Shown here piece by piece: positions 47,626-56,196 of a stretch of DNA of 64,000 nucleotides. The notes beneath the pieces are model-generated. The model was not told where the DNA came from and did no database searches. It worked only from the letters and a program-made list of their open reading frames with translations. Each line of letters opens with the position of its first letter. Position 1 is the first letter of the stretch. The stretch is from Serinicoccus profundi (GTDB lineage Bacteria; Actinomycetota; Actinomycetes; Actinomycetales; Dermatophilaceae), in the NCBI RefSeq assembly GCF_008001015.1, contig NZ_CP042862.1, positions 1-64,000 on the forward strand, written 5' to 3'. Position numbers and translations under genes: made by a program.

Positions 47626-49728
47626 CTACTCCGTCGGCTCCTCCGAAGGGGGCGGCGGCTCCACCGGCGGGCCGGGGTCGGTCGGCTCCGGCGAGGTCGG
47701 TGCCGGGGGCACGGTGGGCTCCTCCGTCGGCTCCTCCGTGGGAGTCTCCGTCGGCTCCTCGGTCGGGGTCTCCGTGGGCTCCTCGGTGGGCTCGGGCTCC
47801 TGCGTCGGCGTGGGGCTGGGGGTGACCGTCACCGACTCGGTGATGACCTCGGTGGCGGTCTGCACGGGCTCGGCGGCGACGACCAGCTCGATCTCGGTGC
47901 CCTGCTCGACGACGTCGCCCGCCTCCACGGACTGCTCGAGCACGGTCCCCGGGTCCGCCTCGGCGGTCCGGCGGGTCGTGATCTGCCAGGTGAGGTTCTG
48001 CTCGTCGAGGAGGAGCACGGCGGCGTTCTGGTCCTGTCCCACCACATCGGGGACCTCGACCTCCCCGCTGGAGATGGTGAGGACGATCGGCTCGTCCGGC
48101 GGGACCTCATCGCCTTCAGCGGGGTCGCTGGAGACGACCTGGCCGCCCTCCCAGTCCGGGTCGTCGGTCTGTCTCGCCTCGCCCTGGACGTTGGTGAAAC
48201 CCTCGCGCTCGAGCAGGTCCCGCGCCGCCTGCTCCTCCATCCCCTGCAAGCGAGGGATCTCCTGCGCCTGCGGGCCGGCGGAGACGATGAGCTCGATCTC
48301 CTCACCGCGCGGCGCCTCGCCCCCGGGTGGGTCCTGCTCGATGACGATGCCCGTCTCCTCGTCGCTGTTGCGCTGCACGACGTCCTCGGCGACGGTGAAG
48401 CCGGCCGCGGTGAGGGTGGTCCGGGCCTCCGCCTCGGTGCTCCCCACGGTGCTCGGGACCACGATCATCTCGGGTCCCTCCTCGCCGTTCGGGCCCATGA
48501 CCTGCAGGAGCACCCAGGCGACACCGGCCAGCGCGAGCACGGCCATGGCGCCGAGCAGCAGTGCTGCGCCGGGGTGGCGACGCTCGCGGACCGGCAGCTC
48601 GTCGGTCCGCTCGTAGCGGTCGTCCTCCTCGGTGCGCGGGAAGATGCCCGTGGGCTCGTCGGGGTAGTCCTGCGGCTCCCGCATCCCCGAGCCCGCGGCC
48701 GGCACCGCCTGCGTGGCGGCGCCCGACCGGTCCGCCGCGGCGGCAGCGGCTGCAGCCGCCCCGGCACCGGCGGCCCCGAGGCCGAGGATCCGCTGGTAGG
48801 TCGACTCCGCGGCGCCGGAGACGGGCTCGTCGGCGCGCGCGGCGTTGAGGTCGGCCCGGAAGGCGCCGGCGTCCTGGTAGCGCTCCTCGGGCTTCTTCTC
48901 CAGCGCGTGCAGGGTGATGGCGTCCAGCGCCTGCGGCAGGCGCGCCGCGTGGGTGGAGGGCGCCTTGGGGGCCTCGCCGAGGTGCTGGTAGACGAGCGAG
49001 ACCGGGTCGCCCTGGAAGGGGGTGCGACCGGTGAGCAGCTCGTAGAGCAGGCAGCCGACGGAGTAGAGGTCGGAGCGGCCGTCGACGTCCAGACCCTGTG
49101 CCTGCTCCGGGGAGAGGTAGCGCGCGGTGCCCATGACGGCCTGCGTCTGGGTCATCGTGGCAGCGGTGTCGGCGATCGCCCGGGCGATGCCGAAGTCCAT
49201 GACCTTGACGGCCCCGGTCTCGGTGACCATGACGTTGGCGGGCTTGATGTCGCGGTGCACGAGGCCGCGGTCGTGGGCATACTCCAGCGCCGCGAGCACG
49301 GCCGCGGTGATCCGCGCGGCCTCGTCGGGGTCGAGGGTGCGCTCCTCGTTGAGCAGCTCGCGCAGGGTCTTGCCCTCGACGAGCTCCATGACGATGTAGG
49401 GCACCTGCACGTCGGCCCCGCCGGACTCGGTGACGGGCTCCTCGCCGGAGTCGAAGACCCCGACGATCGCGGGGTGCGACAGGCCGGCGGCGGACTGCGC
49501 CTCGCGACGGAAGCGGGCGAGGAAGGAGGAGTCGCGGGCGAGGTCGGTGCGCAGCACCTTGATGGCGACCGGGCGACCCAGGCGCAGGTCGTGGCCGAGG
49601 TGGACATCGGCCATCCCTCCGCGCCCGATGAGCTCGCCGAGCTCGTAGCGACCACCCAGCACCCGCTCCGGTGGGGCGGGGTGCTCGGGGCGCGGCGTGG
49701 CCTCGGTGGGGTCGCGGTCGCTGGTCAT
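47626..49728 (-). CDS. pknB: Serine/threonine protein kinase PknB with PASTA domains
   Basis: A 700-residue membrane kinase. The kinase domain (about 25-290) shows GRGGMADVHLG, VAIKVLR, HRDIKPANVMV, MDFGIAR and GTARYLSPEQ. One membrane segment (LLLGAMAVLALAGVAWVLLQ) leads to three external PASTA units that sense peptidoglycan fragments. A Thr/Glu/Pro-rich tail with EEPTETPT repeats closes the protein. Kinases of this type control growth and division by phosphorylating FHA proteins and wall enzymes. It is the last gene of the operon. Unlike mycobacteria, no pknA gene lies next to it. Confidence 0.95.
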   Translation of the reverse strand: MTSDRDPTEATPRPEHPAPPERVLGGRYELGELIGRGGMADVHLGHDLRLGRPVAIKVLRTDLARDSSFLARFRREAQSAAGLSHPAIVGVFDSGEEPVTESGGADVQVPYIVMELVEGKTLRELLNEERTLDPDEAARITAAVLAALEYAHDRGLVHRDIKPANVMVTETGAVKVMDFGIARAIADTAATMTQTQAVMGTARYLSPEQAQGLDVDGRSDLYSVGCLLYELLTGRTPFQGDPVSLVYQHLGEAPKAPSTHAARLPQALDAITLHALEKKPEERYQDAGAFRADLNAARADEPVSGAAESTYQRILGLGAAGAGAAAAAAAAADRSGAATQAVPAAGSGMREPQDYPDEPTGIFPRTEEDDRYERTDELPVRERRHPGAALLLGAMAVLALAGVAWVLLQVMGPNGEEGPEMIVVPSTVGSTEAEARTTLTAAGFTVAEDVVQRNSDEETGIVIEQDPPGGEAPRGEEIELIVSAGPQAQEIPRLQGMEEQAARDLLEREGFTNVQGEARQTDDPDWEGGQVVSSDPAEGDEVPPDEPIVLTISSGEVEVPDVVGQDQNAAVLLLDEQNLTWQITTRRTAEADPGTVLEQSVEAGDVVEQGTEIELVVAAEPVQTATEVITESVTVTPSPTPTQEPEPTEEPTETPTEEPTETPTEEPTEEPTVPPAPTSPEPTDPGPPVEPPPPSEEPTE

Positions 49729-51182
49729 CGTTGCACTCCTGCGTCGAGCATGGCTCTGGCGATCGGCGCGGCGATCTGACCGCCCGTCTCGCCGGCCCAG
49801 TTGTCGGTCGCCGACTCCACGATCACGGCGACGGCGATCTGCGGGTCGTCGGCGGGCGCGAAGCCGGTGAACCAGGCGTGCGCCGCGCCGCTGTTGCCAT
49901 ACTCCGCGGTGCCCGTCTTGCCCGCCACCTGAACCTCCGGCAGGGCGGCGCCCTGGCCCGAACCCTGCTCGACGACGAGCTCCATCATGGCGGTGAGGTC
50001 GGTGGCAGTCTCGCTGGAGATGGCCCGCGAGCGGGAGCGCGGCTCCGCGGACTCGATGACCTCGAGGTCGGAGTTGCGCACCTCCTCGACGAGGTAGGGG
50101 CTCATCGTCACCCCGTCGTTGGCGATCGCGGCCGAGATCATCGCGACCTGCATCGGGGTCTCCCGCACCTCGAACTGACCGATCCCGGTGAGGGCGAGCT
50201 GGGCGTCGTCCATCTCCTCGGGGTAGATCGAGGGGGTGACGCTCATCGGGACCTCGAGCGGCTCACCGAAGCCGAAGGCCTCCGCCTGCTCGCGGATCGC
50301 GTCGGCGCCGAGCTCGCCGGCCAGCCACGCGAAGGAGGTGTTGCACGAGACCTGGACCGACTCCGCCAGCGTCGGGGTGTCCTCGGGGTCGCAGGCGGCG
50401 CCGCCGAAGTTGGGCAGCGTGGTCTCCGTGCCGGGGAGGGTATAGGTCAGCCCGCCCTCGAGCTCGGTGTCCGGCTCGTACTGCCCCGACTCCAGGGCGG
50501 CGGCCGCCAGGACCAGCTTGAAGGTCGAGCCGGGTGGGTAGAGGTCGCCGGCGATGGCCCGGTTGGTCAGGGGCTGGGCGGGGTCCTCGGTGAGCGCGAC
50601 GTAGGCCTCGTCGACGGCGTTGAGCTGGTGGCTGGACAGGGCGTTGGGGTCGAAGCTCGGGCGGCTCACCATGGCCAGGATCTGCCCGGTCTGCGGGTCC
50701 AGCGCCACCGCGGCCCCGCGCCGGTCGCCGAGGGCCTCCACGGCGGCCGCCTGGACCTGCGGGTCGATGGTCAGCTCGATGCTGGCCCCCGAGGCGGGCT
50801 TGCCGGTGACGACGTCGGACAGGCGCTGGTAGAAGAGGCTGTCGTCGGTGCCGGCGAGCAGCGAGTCCTCCGCGCGCTCGAGCCCCAGCCCGGCGCCGTA
50901 GGTGAAGGAGTAGTAGCCGGTGAGGTGGGCATACCTCGAGGGTTGCTGGTAGCGGCGCAGCCACTCCAGCTCGTCGTCGGTCGGCTCGGAGGCGGCGATG
51001 GGGGTGCCGTCGACGAGGATGGCGCCGCGGTCGCGGCTGTAGTTCTCGATGAGGGTGCGGCGGTTGCCGGCGCGGTCGCGCAGGTCCTCGGCCTGGACGA
51101 ACTGGATCCACGTGGTCGACAGCAGCAGCGCCGTGAACATCGCGAAGACGACGAGGGCGAGCCGGCGGATGGGGGTGTTCAT
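49725..51182 (-). CDS. pbpA: Penicillin-binding protein A (class B transpeptidase)
   Basis: A 485-residue class B PBP: one N-terminal membrane anchor (ALVVFAMFTALLLSTTWIQF), a dimerisation domain, and the transpeptidase domain with STFK (PPGSTFKLVLAA), SCNTS (VSCNTSFAW) and KTGTAEY. It cross-links septal or elongation peptidoglycan. The stop overlaps the pknB start and the ATG at 51,182 overlaps the rodA stop, both by four bases. Confidence 0.95.
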   Translation of the reverse strand: MNTPIRRLALVVFAMFTALLLSTTWIQFVQAEDLRDRAGNRRTLIENYSRDRGAILVDGTPIAASEPTDDELEWLRRYQQPSRYAHLTGYYSFTYGAGLGLERAEDSLLAGTDDSLFYQRLSDVVTGKPASGASIELTIDPQVQAAAVEALGDRRGAAVALDPQTGQILAMVSRPSFDPNALSSHQLNAVDEAYVALTEDPAQPLTNRAIAGDLYPPGSTFKLVLAAAALESGQYEPDTELEGGLTYTLPGTETTLPNFGGAACDPEDTPTLAESVQVSCNTSFAWLAGELGADAIREQAEAFGFGEPLEVPMSVTPSIYPEEMDDAQLALTGIGQFEVRETPMQVAMISAAIANDGVTMSPYLVEEVRNSDLEVIESAEPRSRSRAISSETATDLTAMMELVVEQGSGQGAALPEVQVAGKTGTAEYGNSGAAHAWFTGFAPADDPQIAVAVIVESATDNWAGETGGQIAAPIARAMLDAGVQR

Positions 51183-52576
51183 GCGCGGGCCTCCTCGCGC
51201 TCGGCGGCGTCGATGCTCGGGTCCTGACGGCGCTCGGAGATGGGCCGCCTCGCGGCGTCGCTGACGCGCAGCAGCAACGCGACGATGATCCAGTTGGCGA
51301 GCAGCGAGGAGCCGCCCGCGGAGAGGAAGGGGGTGGTCAGACCGGTGAGCGGGATGACCCGGGTGATCCCGCCGACGATGACGAAGACCTGCAGCGCCAC
51401 GGTGAAGGACAGGCCGACGGCCAGGAGCTTGCCGAAGCCGTCGCGGGAGCCGATCGCGGTGCGCAGACCGCGCTCGACGAGCAGGGCGTAGAGCATGAGG
51501 AGGGCGAAGAGGCCCACCATGCCGAGCTCCTCGCCGAAGCTGGCGACGATGTAGTCGCTGTTGGCGTAGTAGGTGATGTAGGGATAGCCGTTGCCGAGCC
51601 CGGCGCCGAAGATGCCACCGTGGGCCAGGCCCATCAACCCCTTGGCCACCTGGTCGGACTGCTCGGGCGCGAAGGGGTCGAGCCACAGCGTGACCCGGCT
51701 CTGGACGTGGGAGAAGAGGCGCCACGCGAGCAGGCAGCCGCCGACGAAGAGGCTCAGCCCGATGATGATCCAGCTGGTCCGCTCGGTCGCGACGTAGAGC
51801 ACCGCGACGAAGAGGCCGAAGAAGAGCAGCGAGGACCCGAGGTCGCGCTGCAGCACGAGGATGAGGACCGAGAGCCCCCAGGCGACGAGGATCGGCCCCA
51901 GGTCGCGGGCCCGCGGCAGCTGCAGCCCGAGGACCCGGCGGCCCACCAGCGACAGGGCGTCGCGCGTCGACACGAGGTAGCCGGCGAAGAAGACGGCCAC
52001 CGCGATCTTGGCCAGCTCGCCGGGCTGGAAGCTGAACGGCCCGATCCGGATCCACAGCCGCGAGCCGTTCACCGTCTGCCCGATGACCGGGAGCATCGGC
52101 AGCAGCAGCAGGACGAAGCCGAGGGCCATGGCGATGTAGGTGAAGCGGCGCAGGACGCGGTGGTCGCGCAGCACGAGCAGCACCACGGCGGCCATGACCA
52201 TCGCCAGTGCGGTCCACATGAGCTGCCGGCTGGCCACGCCGGAGGTGCCGAGCTGGCCCGGCACGAGGTCGATCCGGTGGATCATCACCAGCCCCAGCCC
52301 GTTGAGCAGCGTCGCGAGCGGGAGGAGGAGGGGATCGGCATACCTCGCGCGACGGCGGAGCACGACGTGCAGCCCCAGCCCGAGCGCCGCGAACCCACCG
52401 ACGTGCCACCACACGTCGGCCGGCAGCTCGCCGACCGCCGTGACGTTGACGGTGATGTAGGACAGGGTGACGATCCCGAGGGCCAGCAGGAGCAGCAGCA
52501 GCTCGATGGTGCGGCCGCTGCGGACCTTGAGACTGGTGACGGTCGAGGGGGTCGGGCTGGTCGCGGTCACGGGCAT
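51179..52576 (-). CDS. rodA: FtsW/RodA/SpoVE family lipid II polymerase
   Basis: A 465-residue SEDS protein with about ten to twelve membrane segments. Conserved: GSRLWIRIGPFSFQPGELAKI, LVLQRDLGSSLLFFGLF, the LAHGGIFGAGLGNG loop, FGEELGMVG and LTTPFLSAGGSSLLANW. It polymerises lipid II and works with the PBP encoded next. Start ATG at 52,576, overlapping the pstP end by ten bases. Confidence 0.95.
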   Translation of the reverse strand: MPVTATSPTPSTVTSLKVRSGRTIELLLLLLALGIVTLSYITVNVTAVGELPADVWWHVGGFAALGLGLHVVLRRRARYADPLLLPLATLLNGLGLVMIHRIDLVPGQLGTSGVASRQLMWTALAMVMAAVVLLVLRDHRVLRRFTYIAMALGFVLLLLPMLPVIGQTVNGSRLWIRIGPFSFQPGELAKIAVAVFFAGYLVSTRDALSLVGRRVLGLQLPRARDLGPILVAWGLSVLILVLQRDLGSSLLFFGLFVAVLYVATERTSWIIIGLSLFVGGCLLAWRLFSHVQSRVTLWLDPFAPEQSDQVAKGLMGLAHGGIFGAGLGNGYPYITYYANSDYIVASFGEELGMVGLFALLMLYALLVERGLRTAIGSRDGFGKLLAVGLSFTVALQVFVIVGGITRVIPLTGLTTPFLSAGGSSLLANWIIVALLLRVSDAARRPISERRQDPSIDAAEREEARA

Positions 52577-54045
52577 CCCTCCGGCCAGACCACCGTCGCG
52601 ACCGGGTCGTCCTCGGCACCGGTCGGCGCGGTGGCGGACCCGGAGTCGGCCCCGCCGAGGGTGCCGCTGCCGAGGTCGAGGGACTCCTGGAGCACCTCTC
52701 CCACGGGGGAGGTGGGGCCCGCGCCCGCGGTGCCGGTGGCCTCCGCCAGGCTGTCGGCCGTCGTCGTCGCCATGTCGTCCGGGACCTGCGTCGTCGCGCT
52801 CCCGTCGGGCAGGACGACGGTGGGGACGCAGGCCGCGGGCGTGAGCGCCCGCAGGTCCTCGACGATGCGGTCGGCACCGGCGCGACCGTCGGCGGACAGC
52901 GTGCCCCGGACGCGGGCCTGGTAGTAGTCGGGCAGGTCCTCCACGGGCACGTCGGTCTGCTCCTCGGCGGTGGACAGGGTCAGCGGGCCGAGGTCCTGGG
53001 AGATGCCGCGGTAGACCGTCACCATCCCGTCCTGCTCGCCGACGAAGTACTGCTGCTGGCTCCACGTCCACGTCGCCCAGACGCCTGCGACGAGCACGGC
53101 GGCGATGGCGATGGCCAGCCCGGTGCGGCGCGCCCAGCGCACCCACGGCCGGGTCTGCTCCTCGGCCAGGACGGGCACCTCGGGGACGGGCGCGGTGCCC
53201 GCGGCCTCGCGGGAGAGGGCCGCGGCCTTCTCGGCGGGGCTGAGGTGACTGAGCGGCTGGGTGCCGCGGCGCTCGCTGGCGGCACCGACGACCTGCGGCT
53301 TGCTCGTGCCCTCACCCGGCGAGACGGCGTCGGCGACGACGACGGTGACGTTGTCGCGGGTGGAGGCGCGCAGGGCGGTGTGCACGAGGGCGTCCGCGGC
53401 CTGGCCCGGGGTGCGGCCCGGCTCGGCGAGGATCTCGGTGACGACCTCGGTGGAGACGTAGTCGGTCAGGCCGTCGCTGCAGATGAGGACCCGGTCGCCC
53501 TGACGCAGCTCGCGCAGCGAGAGGTCGGGGTGGTCCTCGGGACGGCCGGTGAAGACCCGGGTCACGAGCGAGCGCTGCGGGTGGTGCTGGGCCTCCTCCT
53601 TGCTGATCCGGCCCTCGTCCAGCAGCTTCTGCACGAAGGAGTGGTCGGTGGTGATCTGGGTCAGTCGGCCACCGCGCAGGAGGTAGGCGCGGGAGTCACC
53701 GATGTTGGCGACGGCGAGCTTGGTGTCGACCCGGAGCATCGCGATGCAGGTGGTGCCCATGCCGTCGGAGTCGGGGTAGACCTCCATGACGTCGGCGAGC
53801 CGGTTGTTGGCCTCCTCGAGCGCGTGCTCCAGGATGTCGAGGGCGTCGTCGGCCCCGTGCGACTCTCCGTCCAGGTGCACCAGCTCGCCGACGACGAGGG
53901 AGGAGGCGACATCCCCCGCGGCGTGCCCGCCCATGCCGTCGCACAGCACGAGCAGCTCGGGCCCGGCATACGCCGAGTCCTCGTTGCGGGACTTGCTGCC
54001 GAGGCCGATGTTGGTGCGCGCGGCGTAGCGCAGGGCGAGGGCCAT
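52567..54045 (-). CDS. pstP: PP2C-family serine/threonine phosphatase PstP
   Basis: A 492-residue membrane phosphatase that reverses PknB action. The PP2C domain (1-240) has metal-binding Asp residues in SRNEDSAY, LCDGMGGHAAGD, CSDGLTDYV and STRDNVTVVV. A linker leads to one membrane segment (TGLAIAIAAVLVAGVWATW) and an external domain of about 170 residues. ATG at 54,045. Lies just after fhaB (2-base gap). Confidence 0.95.
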   Translation of the reverse strand: MALALRYAARTNIGLGSKSRNEDSAYAGPELLVLCDGMGGHAAGDVASSLVVGELVHLDGESHGADDALDILEHALEEANNRLADVMEVYPDSDGMGTTCIAMLRVDTKLAVANIGDSRAYLLRGGRLTQITTDHSFVQKLLDEGRISKEEAQHHPQRSLVTRVFTGRPEDHPDLSLRELRQGDRVLICSDGLTDYVSTEVVTEILAEPGRTPGQAADALVHTALRASTRDNVTVVVADAVSPGEGTSKPQVVGAASERRGTQPLSHLSPAEKAAALSREAAGTAPVPEVPVLAEEQTRPWVRWARRTGLAIAIAAVLVAGVWATWTWSQQQYFVGEQDGMVTVYRGISQDLGPLTLSTAEEQTDVPVEDLPDYYQARVRGTLSADGRAGADRIVEDLRALTPAACVPTVVLPDGSATTQVPDDMATTTADSLAEATGTAGAGPTSPVGEVLQESLDLGSGTLGGADSGSATAPTGAEDDPVATVVWPEGCP

Positions 54046-54047
54046 GG

Positions 54048-54518
54048 TCAGCGACGCAGCTCGAGGACGGTCTGACCGATCCGGATCTGCGCGCCCGGGT
54101 CGAGACGGGCGCCGGTGCCGATCCGCTGGCCGTTGACCTCGGTGCCGTTGGTCGAGCCGAGATCGTCGGCGTACCACGCGTCGGAGCCGGGGTAGATGCG
54201 CAGGTGCCGGCCCGAGGCGTAGTCGTCGGTGAGGACGAGGGAGCACTCGGGGTTGCGTCCGACGAGGACGCCGGCGTCGTGCAGCGGCACCGACGTGCCG
54301 CGCAGCCGACCTTCGGTGACGACGAGGTGGGTGGGGGTGTTGCGGCGCTGCTTGCGGTCCGTGCGCGACTCCGGCTTGCGGGTCGGGCCGGCGTTGCGGG
54401 TGAGGACCCGGGTGCCGTAGAGGTCGCCACGCAGCGCGCCGACGACGGCGACGACGAAGGCCCACAGCAGCACGACCACGCCCAGGCGGAGCAGGTTGAG
54501 GGTCAGCTCACCCATCAA
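54048..54518 (-). CDS. fhaB: FHA domain protein FhaB (FipA)
   Basis: A 156-residue protein with an N-terminal membrane segment (LRLGVVVLLWAFVVAVVGAL) and a C-terminal FHA domain (GRNPECSLVLTDDYASGRHL, then DLGSTNGTEVNGQRI) that binds phosphothreonine. It links PknB signalling to division proteins. Start overlaps the fhaA stop by four bases. Confidence 0.93.
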   Translation of the reverse strand: MMGELTLNLLRLGVVVLLWAFVVAVVGALRGDLYGTRVLTRNAGPTRKPESRTDRKQRRNTPTHLVVTEGRLRGTSVPLHDAGVLVGRNPECSLVLTDDYASGRHLRIYPGSDAWYADDLGSTNGTEVNGQRIGTGARLDPGAQIRIGQTVLELRR

Positions 54519-55384
54519 CCCTCCAGCTGGACCGTGATGTGGGTGCGTCCCAGCGTGATGCGGTCACCGGTGCGCAGCTCCTCGCTGCCGACCTGCTCAC
54601 CGTTGAGGAAGGTGCCGTTGGTGGAGTTGAGGTCGCGCAGGATGACCTGCAGGTGCGGCCCGTCGTGGGAGATGCGGATCTCGGCGTGCCGACGGGAGGC
54701 CCCGGGGTCGTCCACGACGACGGTGCACTCCTCGCCGCGCCCCAGGGTGGTGACGGCCGCCGTCAGCGGCACGTGACGCCCGTCGATCGTCAGTGACGGG
54801 CCGGACCGGCGGCTGCGCTGACGCTCCGGGGTCGGACGCCGGTATGCCGCGTCGTCGTCCTCGTCGGGGCGGGGTTCGCGAGCGCGGCGCTCTGCGGCGG
54901 CCGCTCGGGCGGCCTCCGCCTCCTCGCGCTCCCGCGCGGCCCTGCGGGCGTCCCGCTCCTGCTGCGCCTGGGCGAACTCGCGGGCGTCACCACGCTGCTG
55001 GCCACCCTGCCGGCCGTCCTTGGCTGCGGGGCGCACGCGAAAGATGCCGGTCTCCAGCTCCTCGCCGTTGACGAGGCGGACCTCGAAGGGGCCGGGAGCG
55101 ACATACCGCTGCGCGTCGGCGTGGTCCTCGGCGGCGGCGACGAGCTCGTCGGTGAGGGCGTGCTCGTAGGAGGCGAGCCGCTCGTAGTCGGACTCGGCGA
55201 GCTCGATGGTGAAGACGTTGGGGACCATGGTGCGACCCGGGCCCAGGACGGCGGCGCGGTCGTCCATGGCGCCGCGCATCGCCGAGGCGATCTCGACCGG
55301 CTGGACCTCGGCCTTGAAGACGCGCGCGAACGGCTGCTTCACGGCACGCTCGAGACCACGCTCGAGCTTGTCGAAGACTCCCAC
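54515..55384 (-). CDS. fhaA: FHA domain protein FhaA with DUF3662
   Basis: A 289-residue protein. N-terminal DUF3662 domain (MGVFDKLERGLERAV through EVQPVEIASAMRGAMDDRA and VPNVFTIEL), an Arg/Glu-rich linker (about 140-205) and a C-terminal FHA domain (TLGRGEECTVVVDDPGASRR, then DLNSTNGTFLNGEQV). In mycobacteria FhaA binds the phosphorylated pseudokinase domain of MviN and regulates wall synthesis. First gene of the operon; its promoter lies in the 200 bases between it and tRNA-Leu. Confidence 0.94.
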   Translation of the reverse strand: MGVFDKLERGLERAVKQPFARVFKAEVQPVEIASAMRGAMDDRAAVLGPGRTMVPNVFTIELAESDYERLASYEHALTDELVAAAEDHADAQRYVAPGPFEVRLVNGEELETGIFRVRPAAKDGRQGGQQRGDAREFAQAQQERDARRAAREREEAEAARAAAAERRAREPRPDEDDDAAYRRPTPERQRSRRSGPSLTIDGRHVPLTAAVTTLGRGEECTVVVDDPGASRRHAEIRISHDGPHLQVILRDLNSTNGTFLNGEQVGSEELRTGDRITLGRTHITVQLEG

Positions 55385-55589
55385 GCCACCTCTCCTCTGT
55401 GCATCGGGGGCCGGATCTGGCCGTCTCGATGGTATCTGTCGAGGGTGGGAGGACCCTGGAGGCGCAGGGGTGGGCGTGGGAGACGGGAGGCGGATCTCCG
55501 AGGGATCCGTCAGGTGCCGGCCGTCGCGGGCAGCCGTCGCGCGAGATGTGGGGACGCGGCGGGGGTCGTGCTAATCTTGCTCGGCACTC

Positions 55590-55672
55590 GCGCGAGTGGC
55601 GGAACGGCAGACGCGCTGGCTTCAGGTGCCAGTGTCCGAAAGGGCGTGGGGGTTCAAATCCCCCCTCGCGCA
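55590..55672 (+). tRNA. tRNA-Leu (CAG)
   Basis: A class II tRNA with acceptor GCGCGAG pairing with CTCGCGC, anticodon loop TTCAGGT (anticodon CAG), a long variable arm and T-arm GGTTCAAATCC. CCA is not encoded. It has the same place next to fhaA as in mycobacteria. Confidence 0.96.
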
Positions 55673-55701
55673 CAGATGGCCTCCTCGGAGGTCAGCCCAG
55701 A

Positions 55702-55727
55702 CCCCCGGACTTCGGTCCGGGGGTTTT
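55702..55727 (+). terminator. Rho-independent terminator after tRNA-Leu
   Basis: A perfect 9-bp GC-rich stem (55,702-55,710 with 55,715-55,723) with a TTCG loop and four T residues after it. It ends the tRNA-Leu transcript. Confidence 0.9.
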
Positions 55728-55773
55728 GCGTTGTCCGGCCCCGCCTCTGACCCGAAGTGACCACGGCCTAGCA

Positions 55774-55807
55774 CGACCTTCATCGGGAAGAACGCCGATG
55801 AAGGTCG
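55774..55807. repeat. Perfect 13-bp inverted repeat
   Basis: CGACCTTCATCGG (55,774-55,786) and its exact reverse complement (55,795-55,807) enclose 8 bases. No T tract follows, so it is a weak terminator candidate; it might be a protein-binding site or a relic. It lies in a 184-base gap with no convincing gene. Confidence 0.7.
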
Positions 55808-55911
55808 ACCCAAGGTGACCGCACTCCCCTGGCGGTGCTCCCGGCGATCCGCCGTCGGCGGGAGGTCATCTTCGTCGAGGACGACTGAGCGCCGTGTGTC
55901 ACGATGCGGCC

Positions 55912-56156
55912 ATGGACGAGACCAGCATCCACCAGCACATCACCGACCTCGTGGCGACCGAGCGCTCGCTGCGCGACCAGCTCGGGCGGGGGGGAGATCA
56001 CGGCCGAGGAGGAGCACCAGCGTCGCCCAGGTCGAGGGCGAGCTGGACCGGCTCTGGGACCTGCTGCGGCAGCGCGCGGCCAAGCGCGAGTTCGGGGAGG
56101 ACCCGGACGACGCGCGCGAGCGCTCGGCGGACACCGTGGAGCACTACCGCAACTAG
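55912..56156 (+). CDS. DUF2630 family protein, frame disturbed
   Basis: A short helical protein of about 81 residues once two indels are allowed. Pieces in three frames join as MDETSIHQHITDLVATERSL, then RGEITAEEEHQ, then VAQVEGELDRLWDLLRQRAA and the end DARERSADTVEHYRN. The first change is one extra G in the run near 55,988-55,995, the second a loss of two bases near 56,023. The order and content match DUF2630. Function unknown. Confidence 0.75.
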
Positions 56157-56196
56157 GCCCCGGCGCGTGCGGACCGCCGCCGTGACGCCGCTGCGC

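Noticed and set aside
55815..55890. Short frame ending REVIFVEDD before the DUF2630 gene
   Set aside because: About 20 codons with an in-frame stop just upstream and no start with a ribosome site; probably non-coding or a minor remnant.
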